Assembly: GCA_002287215.1 (NCBI GenBank)
Contig: LMVO01000005.1
Location: 1-47,891, forward strand
From: Methanocorpusculum parvum
GTDB lineage: Archaea > Halobacteriota > Methanomicrobia > Methanomicrobiales > Methanocorpusculaceae
DNA: 47,891 nucleotides
Reading direction: 5' to 3'
A model generated the notes under the pieces. The model was not told the DNA's origin. It did not search any database and was given only the letters and a program-made list of their open reading frames with translations. The position numbers were made by a program, and so were the translations under genes. Positions 16,351-24,781 of this stretch are shown one piece after another. Position 1 is the stretch's first letter; each line of letters opens with the position of its first letter.

Positions 16351-17499
16351 TCAGTGGATGACTTTGTGGATGACTTTTCCGCTGATCGAGCGTTTGAGTT
16401 CGATGGCGTGATACTGGCACATTTCATGGCAGCAGTAACACCTGATGCAGTTCGTCAGGTCGAAGACGGCTTTTCCCTGGATTATCTCGACGGCTTTGAC
16501 CGGGCAGATGCGTGCACACTGCCCGCATCCCAGACATTTTTTGAGGTTGATGACCGGAGAGGGTTCATAGATCTTGCCGACCCTTTGCAGTTTGCGGTAG
16601 ATCGTTTTTTTGTGCCAGGATTCGTGTTGTCTGCCGTGATAGGTGGACGGGTGGACGTAGTCTTCGATCGGGACGATCTCGTCTCCTTCGACCTCGACCT
16701 CTTCGACGAGTCCGCGCCGAAGAGCGGCCATAGTTGTTCCGATGGATTCGGGCCGCATGTTGACGAGGGTCTGGGCGGAGATGTCCAGACCGTAGACCGA
16801 ATGCGAAGCAAGGATGTAGCCGACGTCCCGCGGCTGGCCGCCCATCGGGCCGTTTCCTTCCATCCCGACGATCGCGTCCATGACGACGAAGTCGGGTTCG
16901 ATGAGTTCGTTCAAGTCAACAAGCATCTCGGAGAAGTCGATAGCGTCGGGGAATCTTGAGTGGAAGACGGGTTTGTCCAGACCAGGGACGACGCCGAAGG
17001 TGTTTTTGACGGCGCCGGAGAAGTGGGTGAACATGTGGGTCTTTAATTTGCAGACCGAGATGATGACGTCGGCGTCGCATGCCTGGTTGATGACGGTGAA
17101 CCGTTTCATCACGTTTCCGGCAGGACAGGAGCGTTCCTGATAGCCGGTGTCGTAGGAGAGTTTGATGCCGAGCTCTTCCGCGACTTTTTCTATCCCGCAT
17201 TTGTGGTAGACCCTTTTGAGGACCCTGGGCGAGTAGATGATCCCGGCGCCGGGACTGTCGGCTATGGTCAGGACACCGCCGGCGTCGATGATCATTTTCC
17301 CGACAGCATAAACGACTTCCGGGTGGGTGGTGATAGCGCGGTCGATGCCGGCGTCTGATAAGAGGTTGGGTTTCAAGAGGACTTTTCTGCCGTCGACGCG
17401 GGGAAGTCCGCCTGAGGCTTTTATTGCTTTTCCTACAGCCTCAAGTACTTTTTCCCTGTCGTATGTGCTGCATTTTGCCGAGCCGGTTATACTTTTCAT
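16351..17499 (-). CDS. DUF362 domain protein with C-terminal 2x[4Fe-4S] ferredoxin
   Basis: This 382-residue protein has a DUF362 domain (about 1-300) with VLLKPNLL, ITTHPEVV, ADSPGAGI and CKLKTHMFTHFSGAVKN. A ferredoxin domain follows with two motifs, CLGCGQCARICPVKA and CIRCYCCHEMCQYHA (about 320-362). DUF362-ferredoxin proteins are frequent in methanogens and acetogens and are thought to be redox or metallocofactor-related, but no activity is established. It stands alone, 86 bp upstream of the sugar operon start and transcribed in the same direction, away from it. A perfect 7-bp hairpin lies in its 5' leader. Confidence 0.85.
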   Translation of the reverse strand: MKSITGSAKCSTYDREKVLEAVGKAIKASGGLPRVDGRKVLLKPNLLSDAGIDRAITTHPEVVYAVGKMIIDAGGVLTIADSPGAGIIYSPRVLKRVYHKCGIEKVAEELGIKLSYDTGYQERSCPAGNVMKRFTVINQACDADVIISVCKLKTHMFTHFSGAVKNTFGVVPGLDKPVFHSRFPDAIDFSEMLVDLNELIEPDFVVMDAIVGMEGNGPMGGQPRDVGYILASHSVYGLDISAQTLVNMRPESIGTTMAALRRGLVEEVEVEGDEIVPIEDYVHPSTYHGRQHESWHKKTIYRKLQRVGKIYEPSPVINLKKCLGCGQCARICPVKAVEIIQGKAVFDLTNCIRCYCCHEMCQYHAIELKRSISGKVIHKVIH

Positions 17500-17520
17500 A
17501 TGTTCCTGCAGTATCTGGGT

Positions 17521-17537
17521 TCCTGCCGCGGGCAGGA
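17521..17537 (-). promoter_or_regulatory. Leader hairpin before the DUF362 gene
   Basis: TCCTGCC-GCG-GGCAGGA is a perfect 7-bp stem with a 3-nt loop, about 22 bp before the start codon. A TATA-like AATATACAT at about 17570-17578 would place the start of transcription upstream of it, so the hairpin should be in the mRNA leader. The rest of the 253-bp gap up to 17752 shows nothing else recognisable. Confidence 0.35.
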
Positions 17538-17752
17538 TATTTGTATCTATAATGATTTCACATTCTCTCTAATATACATTCTTAATGAGAGTGTCTTGGT
17601 ATTATGGGTTTTTTGAATGATCAGTTTGTTTTGCAGGGCAGGATATTTTTACATTTTGATAGGGTGCTTCCATGCGGCATGTAAAGATCGGGATGGGGAC
17701 GGCAGACCCTCGGCCCCCATCCTTTCGCCCCTTTCCCCTTTTTGCAGTCCCC

Positions 17753-19405
17753 TCAAAGCCCTCTGCAGTTCGCGAGCTCCGCTGCAAGCTTCGCCGCATT
17801 CTCAGGCTTCATCAGAAAAGCAGCCGCGGCCGCCTTCAGCTCCCCGGGGATCACCGGCTTTGCAAAGAGCTCCGCATTCTCCGGCGTATCCGGGATCCCG
17901 GCAAGCCGCAGATTCTGTCTGCAGGCATCCGCATAACTGACATTTTCCAAAAAGCCCGATCCGATCCGTTTGCCGTCGGGTGACTCGATCCTGACCGCAC
18001 CTTCCGAATACTCCGCTCCTGCCGCAAAAAATCCATGCTGACCCGTCAGAACGATCGGGATCATCACAAACCGTCTGCATCCCTCCGGGACCTCCGCAGT
18101 TTCCACAGTGATCTCCACCCGGTTCGGATACCAGGCGCGGGTCGTCAGATACGGACCGTCCGTCACAAAACTCTGCACCCAGTCGGTCACCTTCATCATC
18201 GCTTTGATCGGGAAATAGGATCCGTTTTGCTGAATAAACGATCCGACGGCAGGAGCCGTCATTATCCCCGGAGGAAGAGGGCCTGTCTGCATCACGAACT
18301 CCTTCTGCTCTTTTGTATGGATCGAGGAAAGAGCCAGCTCGGTGTCGTTATCGAACTGCACCTCCATCCAGTCCCAGCCGACCCCGGGCTTATCCTCAAG
18401 CATCCCCGCGGCACGAAGGACCTCGCTGCGCGGACTGCCTGACGGCATAAAACCAGTCCCCCACTGATTATCATACCAGAACTTCCCGCCCGCCAGACTG
18501 ATCTCCTCTCCCTCGATCGAGATTCGGCTCAGATTAGTATCGACCCGGAGATTCGGCACCGAATAATACAGCGTCCCGACCCCTCCGCAACTTGGAAGCA
18601 TGCCCTCATCACCGTTCAGGACATAGCCTTTGGTCTGCGAAACGGTGATATCGATCGATATCTCGGCAGGCACCTCCTCATGGTTGTCGACCCCCCATGC
18701 CTGAAGCCTCAGCGGAAAGAGAGAATCCTTCGACTGAGATGAAATACAGTGTTTTCCAACCGAATACCGATACGGTTCGGTCGAAAAATCGATGAGACCC
18801 GTCGTTCCCGCGACGATGACCGGCCGGATACGGTAATGCCTCCTGCCCGCCGAACTCACCGCCAGATGGACCTCAACGATCTGATTCTCGAGATCGGTCA
18901 GTCCCGCCTCTTCTGCCATCTTCGGCGGAAGAAGAGCATACCGCCAAAACATCAGCTGGATCCCGTACTCCCTGCCCTGAGTATCGAAGACATTGCCGAC
19001 GAAAAAGTGCCAGCCGACCTGATACTCAAACTGCGGGCGGTCATCGTCGGGAAAGCTGAATTTTTTATCGGACGGCAGCTCCTTATACCCCCGGGCGCTG
19101 TCAAGACCGAAAAGATTGGTCATCGCATACGCCTGATGCGGCGTCAGATCCCCGGCGTATCTGGAAAGCTCGGTATAGCGCTTTGTATAATCCGGCGTGA
19201 AACTCTCAGGAGCGGCCAGAAGATCCGCAAGTCTCATCCGCATGCGTTCACCGAAAGCTGAGCTGGAATTCTTCCGGCCACCGATCCTCTGCAGGATTTC
19301 CGGCGGCAGCGCTTCGGGAATATATTCCCGCATCCACATCGCACGGGCAGTGTTTTCTGCGATTTCACGGCCCTGTACTTTTAAACCAGCGTTCCCGGTC
19401 GTCAT
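17753..19405 (-). CDS. AttH/CrtC-like lipocalin-domain protein
   Basis: This 550-residue protein has a central region with YQVGWHFFVGNVFDTQGREYGIQLMFWR (about 125-152) and GGKFWYDNQWGTGFM (about 305-320). These resemble the tandem beta-barrel AttH / carotenoid-1,2-hydratase superfamily, where the W-x-D-x-QWG motif is characteristic. An additional N-terminal helical part of about 110 residues and an Ala-rich C-terminal helix flank it. No signal peptide is seen. Its substrate is unknown and carotenoid hydration is not implied. A TATA-like CTATTTAG near 19430 would give an almost leaderless message. It is divergent from the Mrr-N-domain gene. Confidence 0.6.
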   Translation of the reverse strand: MTTGNAGLKVQGREIAENTARAMWMREYIPEALPPEILQRIGGRKNSSSAFGERMRMRLADLLAAPESFTPDYTKRYTELSRYAGDLTPHQAYAMTNLFGLDSARGYKELPSDKKFSFPDDDRPQFEYQVGWHFFVGNVFDTQGREYGIQLMFWRYALLPPKMAEEAGLTDLENQIVEVHLAVSSAGRRHYRIRPVIVAGTTGLIDFSTEPYRYSVGKHCISSQSKDSLFPLRLQAWGVDNHEEVPAEISIDITVSQTKGYVLNGDEGMLPSCGGVGTLYYSVPNLRVDTNLSRISIEGEEISLAGGKFWYDNQWGTGFMPSGSPRSEVLRAAGMLEDKPGVGWDWMEVQFDNDTELALSSIHTKEQKEFVMQTGPLPPGIMTAPAVGSFIQQNGSYFPIKAMMKVTDWVQSFVTDGPYLTTRAWYPNRVEITVETAEVPEGCRRFVMIPIVLTGQHGFFAAGAEYSEGAVRIESPDGKRIGSGFLENVSYADACRQNLRLAGIPDTPENAELFAKPVIPGELKAAAAAFLMKPENAAKLAAELANCRGL

Positions 19406-19500
19406 ATCTGAGTGAACGGCAGATGAAGCTAAATAGATTTTCCCAGCCCGTCCGGCGAAAATTTTAAATATCCTCCAGCCCCTTTTACCCCGTGCGAATC

Positions 19501-20265
19501 ATGCCTCTTCCAAAACAGTACTCCCTGATGTATACGCCGATCCTAAACTTCCTCTCCGACGGCGCCCCGCACAAACGAAAAGAGATCAAAGACAGCCTCA
19601 TCGCTGTGTTCAGCCTGACACTGGAGGAACAGATCATGCAGACCGGCGGCAGAGGAAAGGGGATCTTCGACACGAAAGTGAACGACGCGCTGTTTTATCT
19701 CATAAAAACCGGCATGGTCGAACACAACGACACGACCATCTTCAAAATAACCGATATCGGGATGAATCTCTCAAATATGAAACTCAGGGTCATCGACGAC
19801 GAGATCCTCACCAAACACGGAAACGGATTTCGGATCCTAAGTAAACAGCAGGAACCGGGAAAACGGCCCGAACCGGTCATGCAGAAAACGGTCCATGAAA
19901 AGATCTTCCTCCCGTCCCGGCCAAACGCCGCTCCGCAAAAATCCCAGACGGCAGCTCCCGTAAAAAAAGACCTCGACTTTCGCAAGGTCATCAACACCTC
20001 CCGGCAGGGACCCTGGCGTCAGAAAGTAGAGCGGTTCACCGCGGCATACAGCGAAAAGATGTCCCCTGAGGAGTCGGATGCGATCAAGCGGATAACCAAA
20101 AATAAGGATAAGAATCTCCCGCTCGGTTCCGAAGACGTGAAAACCCTGTATCTCCTCTTCGAAAAACTGCATGCACAAGATCCAAAGAGCCTCCTCTCCA
20201 TCCTTTGCATCGATGAAAAAGGACACGACATCGTGACGGATGCAAACGGGCCGGACCTCACGTAA
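19501..20265 (+). CDS. Mrr N-terminal-domain winged-helix protein without nuclease domain
   Basis: The first 90 or so residues of this 254-residue protein (LPKQYSLMYTPILNFLSDG, LTLEEQIMQ, FDTKVNDALFYLIKTGM, FKITDIGMNL) match the Mrr N-terminal winged helix that recognises DNA in Mrr-type modification-dependent restriction enzymes. The usual C-terminal PD-(D/E)XK nuclease is missing. Instead there is a charged Lys/Pro linker and a short helical domain (about 155-250) that I do not recognise. The start MPLPKQ follows a TATA box (TTTTAAATAT, about 19462-19471) with a very short leader. It may be a DNA-binding regulator or a decoupled restriction specificity protein. Confidence 0.6.
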   Translation: MPLPKQYSLMYTPILNFLSDGAPHKRKEIKDSLIAVFSLTLEEQIMQTGGRGKGIFDTKVNDALFYLIKTGMVEHNDTTIFKITDIGMNLSNMKLRVIDDEILTKHGNGFRILSKQQEPGKRPEPVMQKTVHEKIFLPSRPNAAPQKSQTAAPVKKDLDFRKVINTSRQGPWRQKVERFTAAYSEKMSPEESDAIKRITKNKDKNLPLGSEDVKTLYLLFEKLHAQDPKSLLSILCIDEKGHDIVTDANGPDLT

Positions 20266-20321
20266 CCCGGCTCACTTTTTTAATAGGAGTTACGCAATGT
20301 GCTCTCGATCGAAAAATAAAA

Positions 20322-20357
20322 CTGACGTACTTATGAGATATACTTCGATTTCGTGTA
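20322..20357 (-). repeat. Dispersed repeat of about 35 bp, copy 2
   Basis: This is the reverse complement of the block at 588-622. CTGACGTACT and TACTTCGATTTCGTGTA are kept, with a 4-nt instead of 3-nt variable spacer and one other change. It lies 56 bp after the Mrr-N gene and about 30 bp before the large palindrome. Confidence 0.6.
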
Positions 20358-20387
20358 TGGCATTAGTGCGAGTGTATGAGATAGAAG

Positions 20388-20702
20388 AACCGCGAATCTC
20401 CGCGAATTAACGCGAATCGCATTTTTCTTGCGTTCGGGTGCTCTGCTTCGGCTGATCGCCTACGCAGAATCGCACCCTCTCTTGAAAAATGCTGAGGAAA
20501 AACCCGCGTGCGGGTTTTTCTGTTGTTTCATTATTTTTCGATTATATAAAATCAGAAGGTTACGAAGAGAAAAACCGGCACGCCGGTTTTTCCTCAGCAT
20601 TTTTCCAGACGGCGTGCGATTCCTGCGTAGGCGATCAGCCGGAGCAGAGCACGCAGGCGCAAGAAAAATGCGATTCGCGTTAATTCGCGGAGATTCGCGG
20701 TT
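20388..20702. repeat. 315-bp near-perfect palindromic element
   Basis: The left arm (20388-20520) and right arm (20569-20702) are inverted copies. The outer 45 bp are identical, followed by a 6-nt divergent block and then about 80 bp with a few changes. A 48-nt AT-rich loop separates them. The outer arms carry a CGCGAAT motif every 10 bp (three times per arm). The inner end of each arm is itself a hairpin: AAAAACCCGC/GCGGGTTTTT (20498-20519) and AAAAACCGGC/GCCGGTTTTT (20570-20591). No open frame spans it. It fits a MITE-like or structured RNA element. Confidence 0.85.
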
Positions 20703-21434
20703 AAATAATCTCTTGTCTCCACACCCAGCAATACCCTTCCCAAGTTGGATTGGGAATAACACCGGATAAATCCTATTGGATTTAGGCGACGTGATCTCAA
20801 TCAAAAAAGATAATGTAATTCTGCGACTTCTCACCTCGATGAAATGCATCATCGAGGAGGAGGCATTTTTCACTCAATTGTAATTGGTTTCAAACTCTCA
20901 TCTGAACATTCTGCCAGAACCTAAGACTAATTTTGTGAACTGCGTTCTCTTTCTTCCATCACCCATAAATGCTGCACCCATTTGTCCAGATAATGTATTG
21001 CAATTATGAGTTTTTTCTGTTTTTTTCTTTTTAATTGGCATTTCAATCTCTCAACAAATAGTATATTATCATGAAGAGGTGATAAAGATATCCCGATTCA
21101 GATTATTGAGATTCTCTTTTTGTCACCCATTATTATAATATCTAAGACTCTATTTTACATCAATAACGCGCAATTATTGTTTTCCATTCCATCCATCATG
21201 AGCACCCGAATTTTAACGTAAAAATACCTCAGTGAGGTTAACTAATTTCAAGTAATCAACAATACTTCACTAATTATTGTGGTAAATGAATATATCAGAG
21301 TTACAAAAACTTCCCGAAATCATGATTGATGGAAAAAACGATTTATGAGATTTATCTCAATACCCATATATTTTTTGAATCATATTTATCAATAGTTAAA
21401 GCAATATTTCCAATAAAGAAAAAGTGAACTGAGT
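20703..21434. other. AT-rich non-coding stretch
   Basis: About 730 bp with markedly higher A+T than its surroundings and no supported gene on either strand. One hairpin stands out, CCTCGATGA-AATGCA-TCATCGAGG (20834-20857). TATA-like CATATATT near 21368 probably starts the HNH transcript. The composition continues into the HNH gene, so the whole stretch is likely one acquired segment. Confidence 0.5.
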
Positions 21435-21767
21435 ATGTTATCTACAGAAGGAAAAGAATTTACACAAGAAACAAAAATGAAAGCGTTGGAAAGAGATAAT
21501 TATCACTGTCAATGTTGTGGTGTCAGACTAATGAGAGATGGCAGATTGGGTACTGGTAAACCGTATCATATCCATCACAGAAAACCAAAATCATTAGGAG
21601 GGGGTAACCTTTTGGTTAATGCGGCTTCTGTCTGCACAGCATGTCATGATTCACTTCACACTGTCCAAAATAAAGGATACACGTATCCACAGGCATGCTA
21701 TATTATTAAAATTGCAAAACAAAAAAAATGGTCGGTGGAAGAAACAATTAGAAAAAGAAGGAAATAA
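21435..21767 (+). CDS. HNH endonuclease
   Basis: This 110-residue HNH nuclease has a zinc ribbon Cys25-x2-Cys28 and Cys67-x2-Cys70, and the catalytic HNH set: HIHHRK (45-50), Asn62 and CHDSLH (His71). Size and layout match small stand-alone phage or mobile-element HNH proteins that nick or cut DNA. A 49-residue partner begins 22 bp downstream. The gene is clearly AT-richer than the flanking Mrr-N and P-type ATPase genes, pointing to recent acquisition. Biological role (homing, restriction or packaging) cannot be told from sequence. Confidence 0.85.
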   Translation: MLSTEGKEFTQETKMKALERDNYHCQCCGVRLMRDGRLGTGKPYHIHHRKPKSLGGGNLLVNAASVCTACHDSLHTVQNKGYTYPQACYIIKIAKQKKWSVEETIRKRRK

Positions 21768-21789
21768 TTATTGAGATGAGGTTATAAAT

Positions 21790-21939
21790 ATGAAAAATGG
21801 CCATGGTCAGATTAAAAATCGTGAACAGTATCTAAATCCAAAAACAGATCAATGGGTTGTAAAAGACACAACAACTGGTAAATTCCTGAGAGTAAAGAAG
21901 TCAGATGATAAACCCTTCAAAAATATTCGTAAAAAATAA
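21790..21939 (+). CDS. Small basic protein of unknown function, downstream of HNH
   Basis: This 49-codon gene begins MKNGHGQIKNREQYLNP and continues with a basic, low-complexity body ending in Arg-Lys-Lys. A ribosome-binding GATGAGGT precedes the ATG by 5-8 nt and the gene follows the HNH stop by 22 bp in the same AT-rich composition, which supports real translation. The short NPKT-type and TTTGKFL motifs look like a family of small phage/plasmid proteins that accompany nucleases, but I do not recognise a named domain. An antitoxin or nuclease accessory role is only a guess. Confidence 0.6.
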   Translation: MKNGHGQIKNREQYLNPKTDQWVVKDTTTGKFLRVKKSDDKPFKNIRKK

Positions 21940-21987
21940 CTGTCGATTATTTTTTTTCATGATTCATCAGATGATCCAAAATTGGAG

Positions 21988-24510
21988 TCACACAAACACC
22001 GTGTAAGTCCTTTTTAAGCGCAGTATTTTTCTGATCTCGATCCAGTAGGTCGCGGCAAACGAGAGAAGAGCGATCCCGATGATCGGCAGGATTCCGACCG
22101 GAGACAACTTCAGGTACTCGATAAAGAAGGGAACGTTCAGTGCGATGACCAGGAAAACCACCACGCCGACCATCCAGATGTTCATAGCTTTGCTGGAAAA
22201 GTAGCCGACACGGATCAGCGGAATGCGGCTCGTTCTCATATTCATCGCTAAAAAGATGTGAGAAAGCAGCCATGCGGCAAAGGCATAGGTCTGGGCTGCC
22301 GCCAGATCGCCGGTCATCCCCCAGCTGAAGAAGTAGACGGACAAAACAACCGCCGTAAGCGTGACACTGCCGGTAAAGATCCCGGAGATCATCTTTTTGT
22401 TCATGAACTTCTCGTTTGGGTCACGCGGTTTCTGCTTCAGCAGATCAGACTCGGCCGGTTCCACGACAAAGGATGTGGATGCGGAAAGATCCATAAATAG
22501 CTCCATGATGATGATCTGGATCGGAGCAAACGGAAGCGGAAGGTTCAGCAGGATCGGAAGCAGCAGCATAAAGACCAGACCGATCTTGCTTGCAAGCGTG
22601 TACATGATGCACTTGAACATGTTTTCATACAGACGCCTGCCTTCTTTGATCGCATCCACAAGGGAGGTGAAATCATCGTTCGTCAGGATCATGTCGGACG
22701 CTTCTTTCGCGACATCCGTTCCCGAGATCCCAAATGATATCCCGATATCGGCCGATTTGAGAGCCGGAGCGTCATTGATCCCGTCTCCCGTTACGGCGAC
22801 CACCTGGCCGTTTTCATGCAGGGCGGCAACGATCCGGAGTTTTTCTTCGGGGGTGATCCTGGCAAACACGTTACAGGTCATCACCTTTTCTTTGAGAGCG
22901 GCATCGGAGATATCGCGGATATCATCACCGGCAAGAACAGCGCATCCGGATATGCCTGCATCCTCCGCGACCCGGGCGGCGGTTCCCGCATGGTCGCCGG
23001 TTATCATGATGACCCGGACCCCCGCATTGGAAAACTCCCGGATCGCCGGTTTTACGGCTTCACGGATCGGATCATCGAAACTGATCAGACCGGCGAGGGT
23101 GTACTTCTCTTCCAAAGGTTCTTTCCATCCGGCGGCGATCGTCCGGTATCCGGCGGTGATAGATGCATTCAGCTGAGCGGTCATTTCCGGATCGGGACGG
23201 GAGAGGGCAAACACGCTTTCGGGAGCGCCTTTGATGAGATCGCGTTCTTTTCCCCGGCAGGCATACTTCATCAGAAATATTTTTCGGACTTCATCGAATC
23301 CGGAGTCATGGATAAGCCGGTTATCCTGCAGCAGAACGCTTCGTTCGATCCCGAGCTCACCTGCTTTTTGCACAACTGCCTTGTCCATCGGGTCGCCGAG
23401 AAAGTTTCCGTCCTCGTCAAGCGAGACATCGGCCATAAGAACGCCGACGGTGAACAGCTGCTTTTCGTTTGCCTCGGTCCATGCCTCGATGCTCATCCTG
23501 TTCTCCGTCAGCGTGCCGGTCTTGTCGGTCGCGATCACCGTGACGCTGCCCAGAGTTTCGGCGGCCTTCGTCCGGCGGATGAGGACATGCTTTCCTGCGA
23601 GCTGGATCGCCCCAAAGCCAAGCAGCATCGTCATGATGATGGGGAGTTCTTCCGGGATCGTGGCGAGAGCAAGGGAAAGGCCGGTCAGGATCATATCCGG
23701 AAGGGACAGACCGCGGAAAAATCCGAGGATGGGGATCGCGATGCTGAAGATAACCGCGAGCCCGATCAGATTTTTGGTCAGGTGAAGCGTGGATCTCTGC
23801 ATGGGGGTCTTTGGATCGGGAGCCTCCTGGGTCAGGCCGGCTATCCGCCCGAGTTCGGTATCCATCCCGGTCTGCACCGCGATACCGGTCCCTTTACCTT
23901 TCAGGATCACGCTGCCCATATGGATCATGTTCGTCCGGTTGCTGAGTCCTGCAGTCCGGGGGATTTTACCGGTGCTTTTTCCAACACCCATGGATTCGCC
24001 GGTGAGCTGCGATTCATCGACCTCGAGACCGCGGGCGGTCAGGATCCGAATATCTGCGCTGACCCGAACGCCGCTTTTCAGGATCAGGATATCTCCGGGC
24101 ACGACAGAGGAGGCGGAGATCTCACCTGGTTTTCCGTCCCTGATGACCCAGGTCGTCGGAGCTCCCAGTTTTTTCAGGGCGTCCATACTTTTTCTGGCTT
24201 TGAATTCGGTGTAGACCTCAACTATTGTAACGAACAAAATGAGGATGAGGATCGTGATCGTGTCGCCGATCTGCCCCCATATGCTGTAGACGATGCCTAT
24301 CAGGAGGGTGATCACGATGAGCGGTTCTTTGAGTTCAGACAGGAGTATCCGGAAAAATGAGATCCTGTTGTATTCGATTATAGTATTTGTTCCCGATTCC
24401 CTGAGGCGTTTTTCCGCTTCAGCGGAGGTGAGTCCTTTTCCGAGATCGACGGCAAAGGCTTTCTGCAGTTCATCGGCATCCAGGGCCCAGGGGAATTCAG
24501 GCGGATCCAT
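21988..24510 (-). CDS. Cation-translocating P-type ATPase (P2-type)
   Basis: This 840-residue membrane pump has the full P-type set: N-terminal cation-ATPase domain (SAEAEKRLRESGTN), actuator TGES near 168, phosphorylation site DKTGTLTEN near 327 and hinge TGDGINDAPALK near 572. Six C-terminal membrane helices follow. Overall it looks like the Ca2+/Na+-type P2 family, but the helix containing MELFMDLSAST differs from the SERCA N-x-x-T-D pattern, so the ion is uncertain. The ATG at 24510 follows GGTGAG on the coding strand and precedes the conserved domain closely. The longer frame adds 18 residues. It is a single gene, divergent from amt. Confidence 0.88.
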   Translation of the reverse strand: MDPPEFPWALDADELQKAFAVDLGKGLTSAEAEKRLRESGTNTIIEYNRISFFRILLSELKEPLIVITLLIGIVYSIWGQIGDTITILILILFVTIVEVYTEFKARKSMDALKKLGAPTTWVIRDGKPGEISASSVVPGDILILKSGVRVSADIRILTARGLEVDESQLTGESMGVGKSTGKIPRTAGLSNRTNMIHMGSVILKGKGTGIAVQTGMDTELGRIAGLTQEAPDPKTPMQRSTLHLTKNLIGLAVIFSIAIPILGFFRGLSLPDMILTGLSLALATIPEELPIIMTMLLGFGAIQLAGKHVLIRRTKAAETLGSVTVIATDKTGTLTENRMSIEAWTEANEKQLFTVGVLMADVSLDEDGNFLGDPMDKAVVQKAGELGIERSVLLQDNRLIHDSGFDEVRKIFLMKYACRGKERDLIKGAPESVFALSRPDPEMTAQLNASITAGYRTIAAGWKEPLEEKYTLAGLISFDDPIREAVKPAIREFSNAGVRVIMITGDHAGTAARVAEDAGISGCAVLAGDDIRDISDAALKEKVMTCNVFARITPEEKLRIVAALHENGQVVAVTGDGINDAPALKSADIGISFGISGTDVAKEASDMILTNDDFTSLVDAIKEGRRLYENMFKCIMYTLASKIGLVFMLLLPILLNLPLPFAPIQIIIMELFMDLSASTSFVVEPAESDLLKQKPRDPNEKFMNKKMISGIFTGSVTLTAVVLSVYFFSWGMTGDLAAAQTYAFAAWLLSHIFLAMNMRTSRIPLIRVGYFSSKAMNIWMVGVVVFLVIALNVPFFIEYLKLSPVGILPIIGIALLSFAATYWIEIRKILRLKRTYTVFV

Positions 24511-24668
24511 GTTTTTTTTTCTCACCGCTGACACGGCCGGCGTGACATACTTCAAATAGGTCACCGTATCTTAAATATCTGACCCGGAATTTTTACAGCC
24601 AAAATCCCCGGCTTTCATCCTCTTGAAAAATACATGATAACGTGTGACATGCTAGACATTGTCAGGAT

Positions 24669-24676
24669 TTATATAT
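24669..24676 (+). promoter_or_regulatory. amt promoter TATA box
   Basis: TTTATATA lies about 110 bp before the amt ATG, predicting a start near 24700 and a leader of about 80 nt that includes a strong stem-loop. Long structured leaders are otherwise rare in this window. Confidence 0.5.
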
Positions 24677-24711
24677 TCAGACGGTCAATACATCAGGTGT
24701 AAAATATCTGT

Positions 24712-24765
24712 GAGCCGGGACGCATGAGGGTCTGTCCTGTATCACAGACACGCAGGTCCCGGCTC
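24712..24765 (+). promoter_or_regulatory. Nested stem-loop in the amt leader
   Basis: GAGCCGGGAC (24712-24721) pairs perfectly with GTCCCGGCTC (24756-24765). A second hairpin GTCTGT (24730-24735) with ACAGAC (24744-24749) is nested inside. The structure ends 6 bp before the ribosome-binding GGAGG (24771-24775). It could control translation or mRNA stability of the ammonium transporter. No known riboswitch class is recognised. Confidence 0.5.
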
Positions 24766-24781
24766 TGATGGAGGCCACTAC

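Noticed and set aside
22816..24360. 514-codon plus-strand open frame
   Set aside because: Antisense shadow of the P-type ATPase, whose motifs are intact in the other strand.
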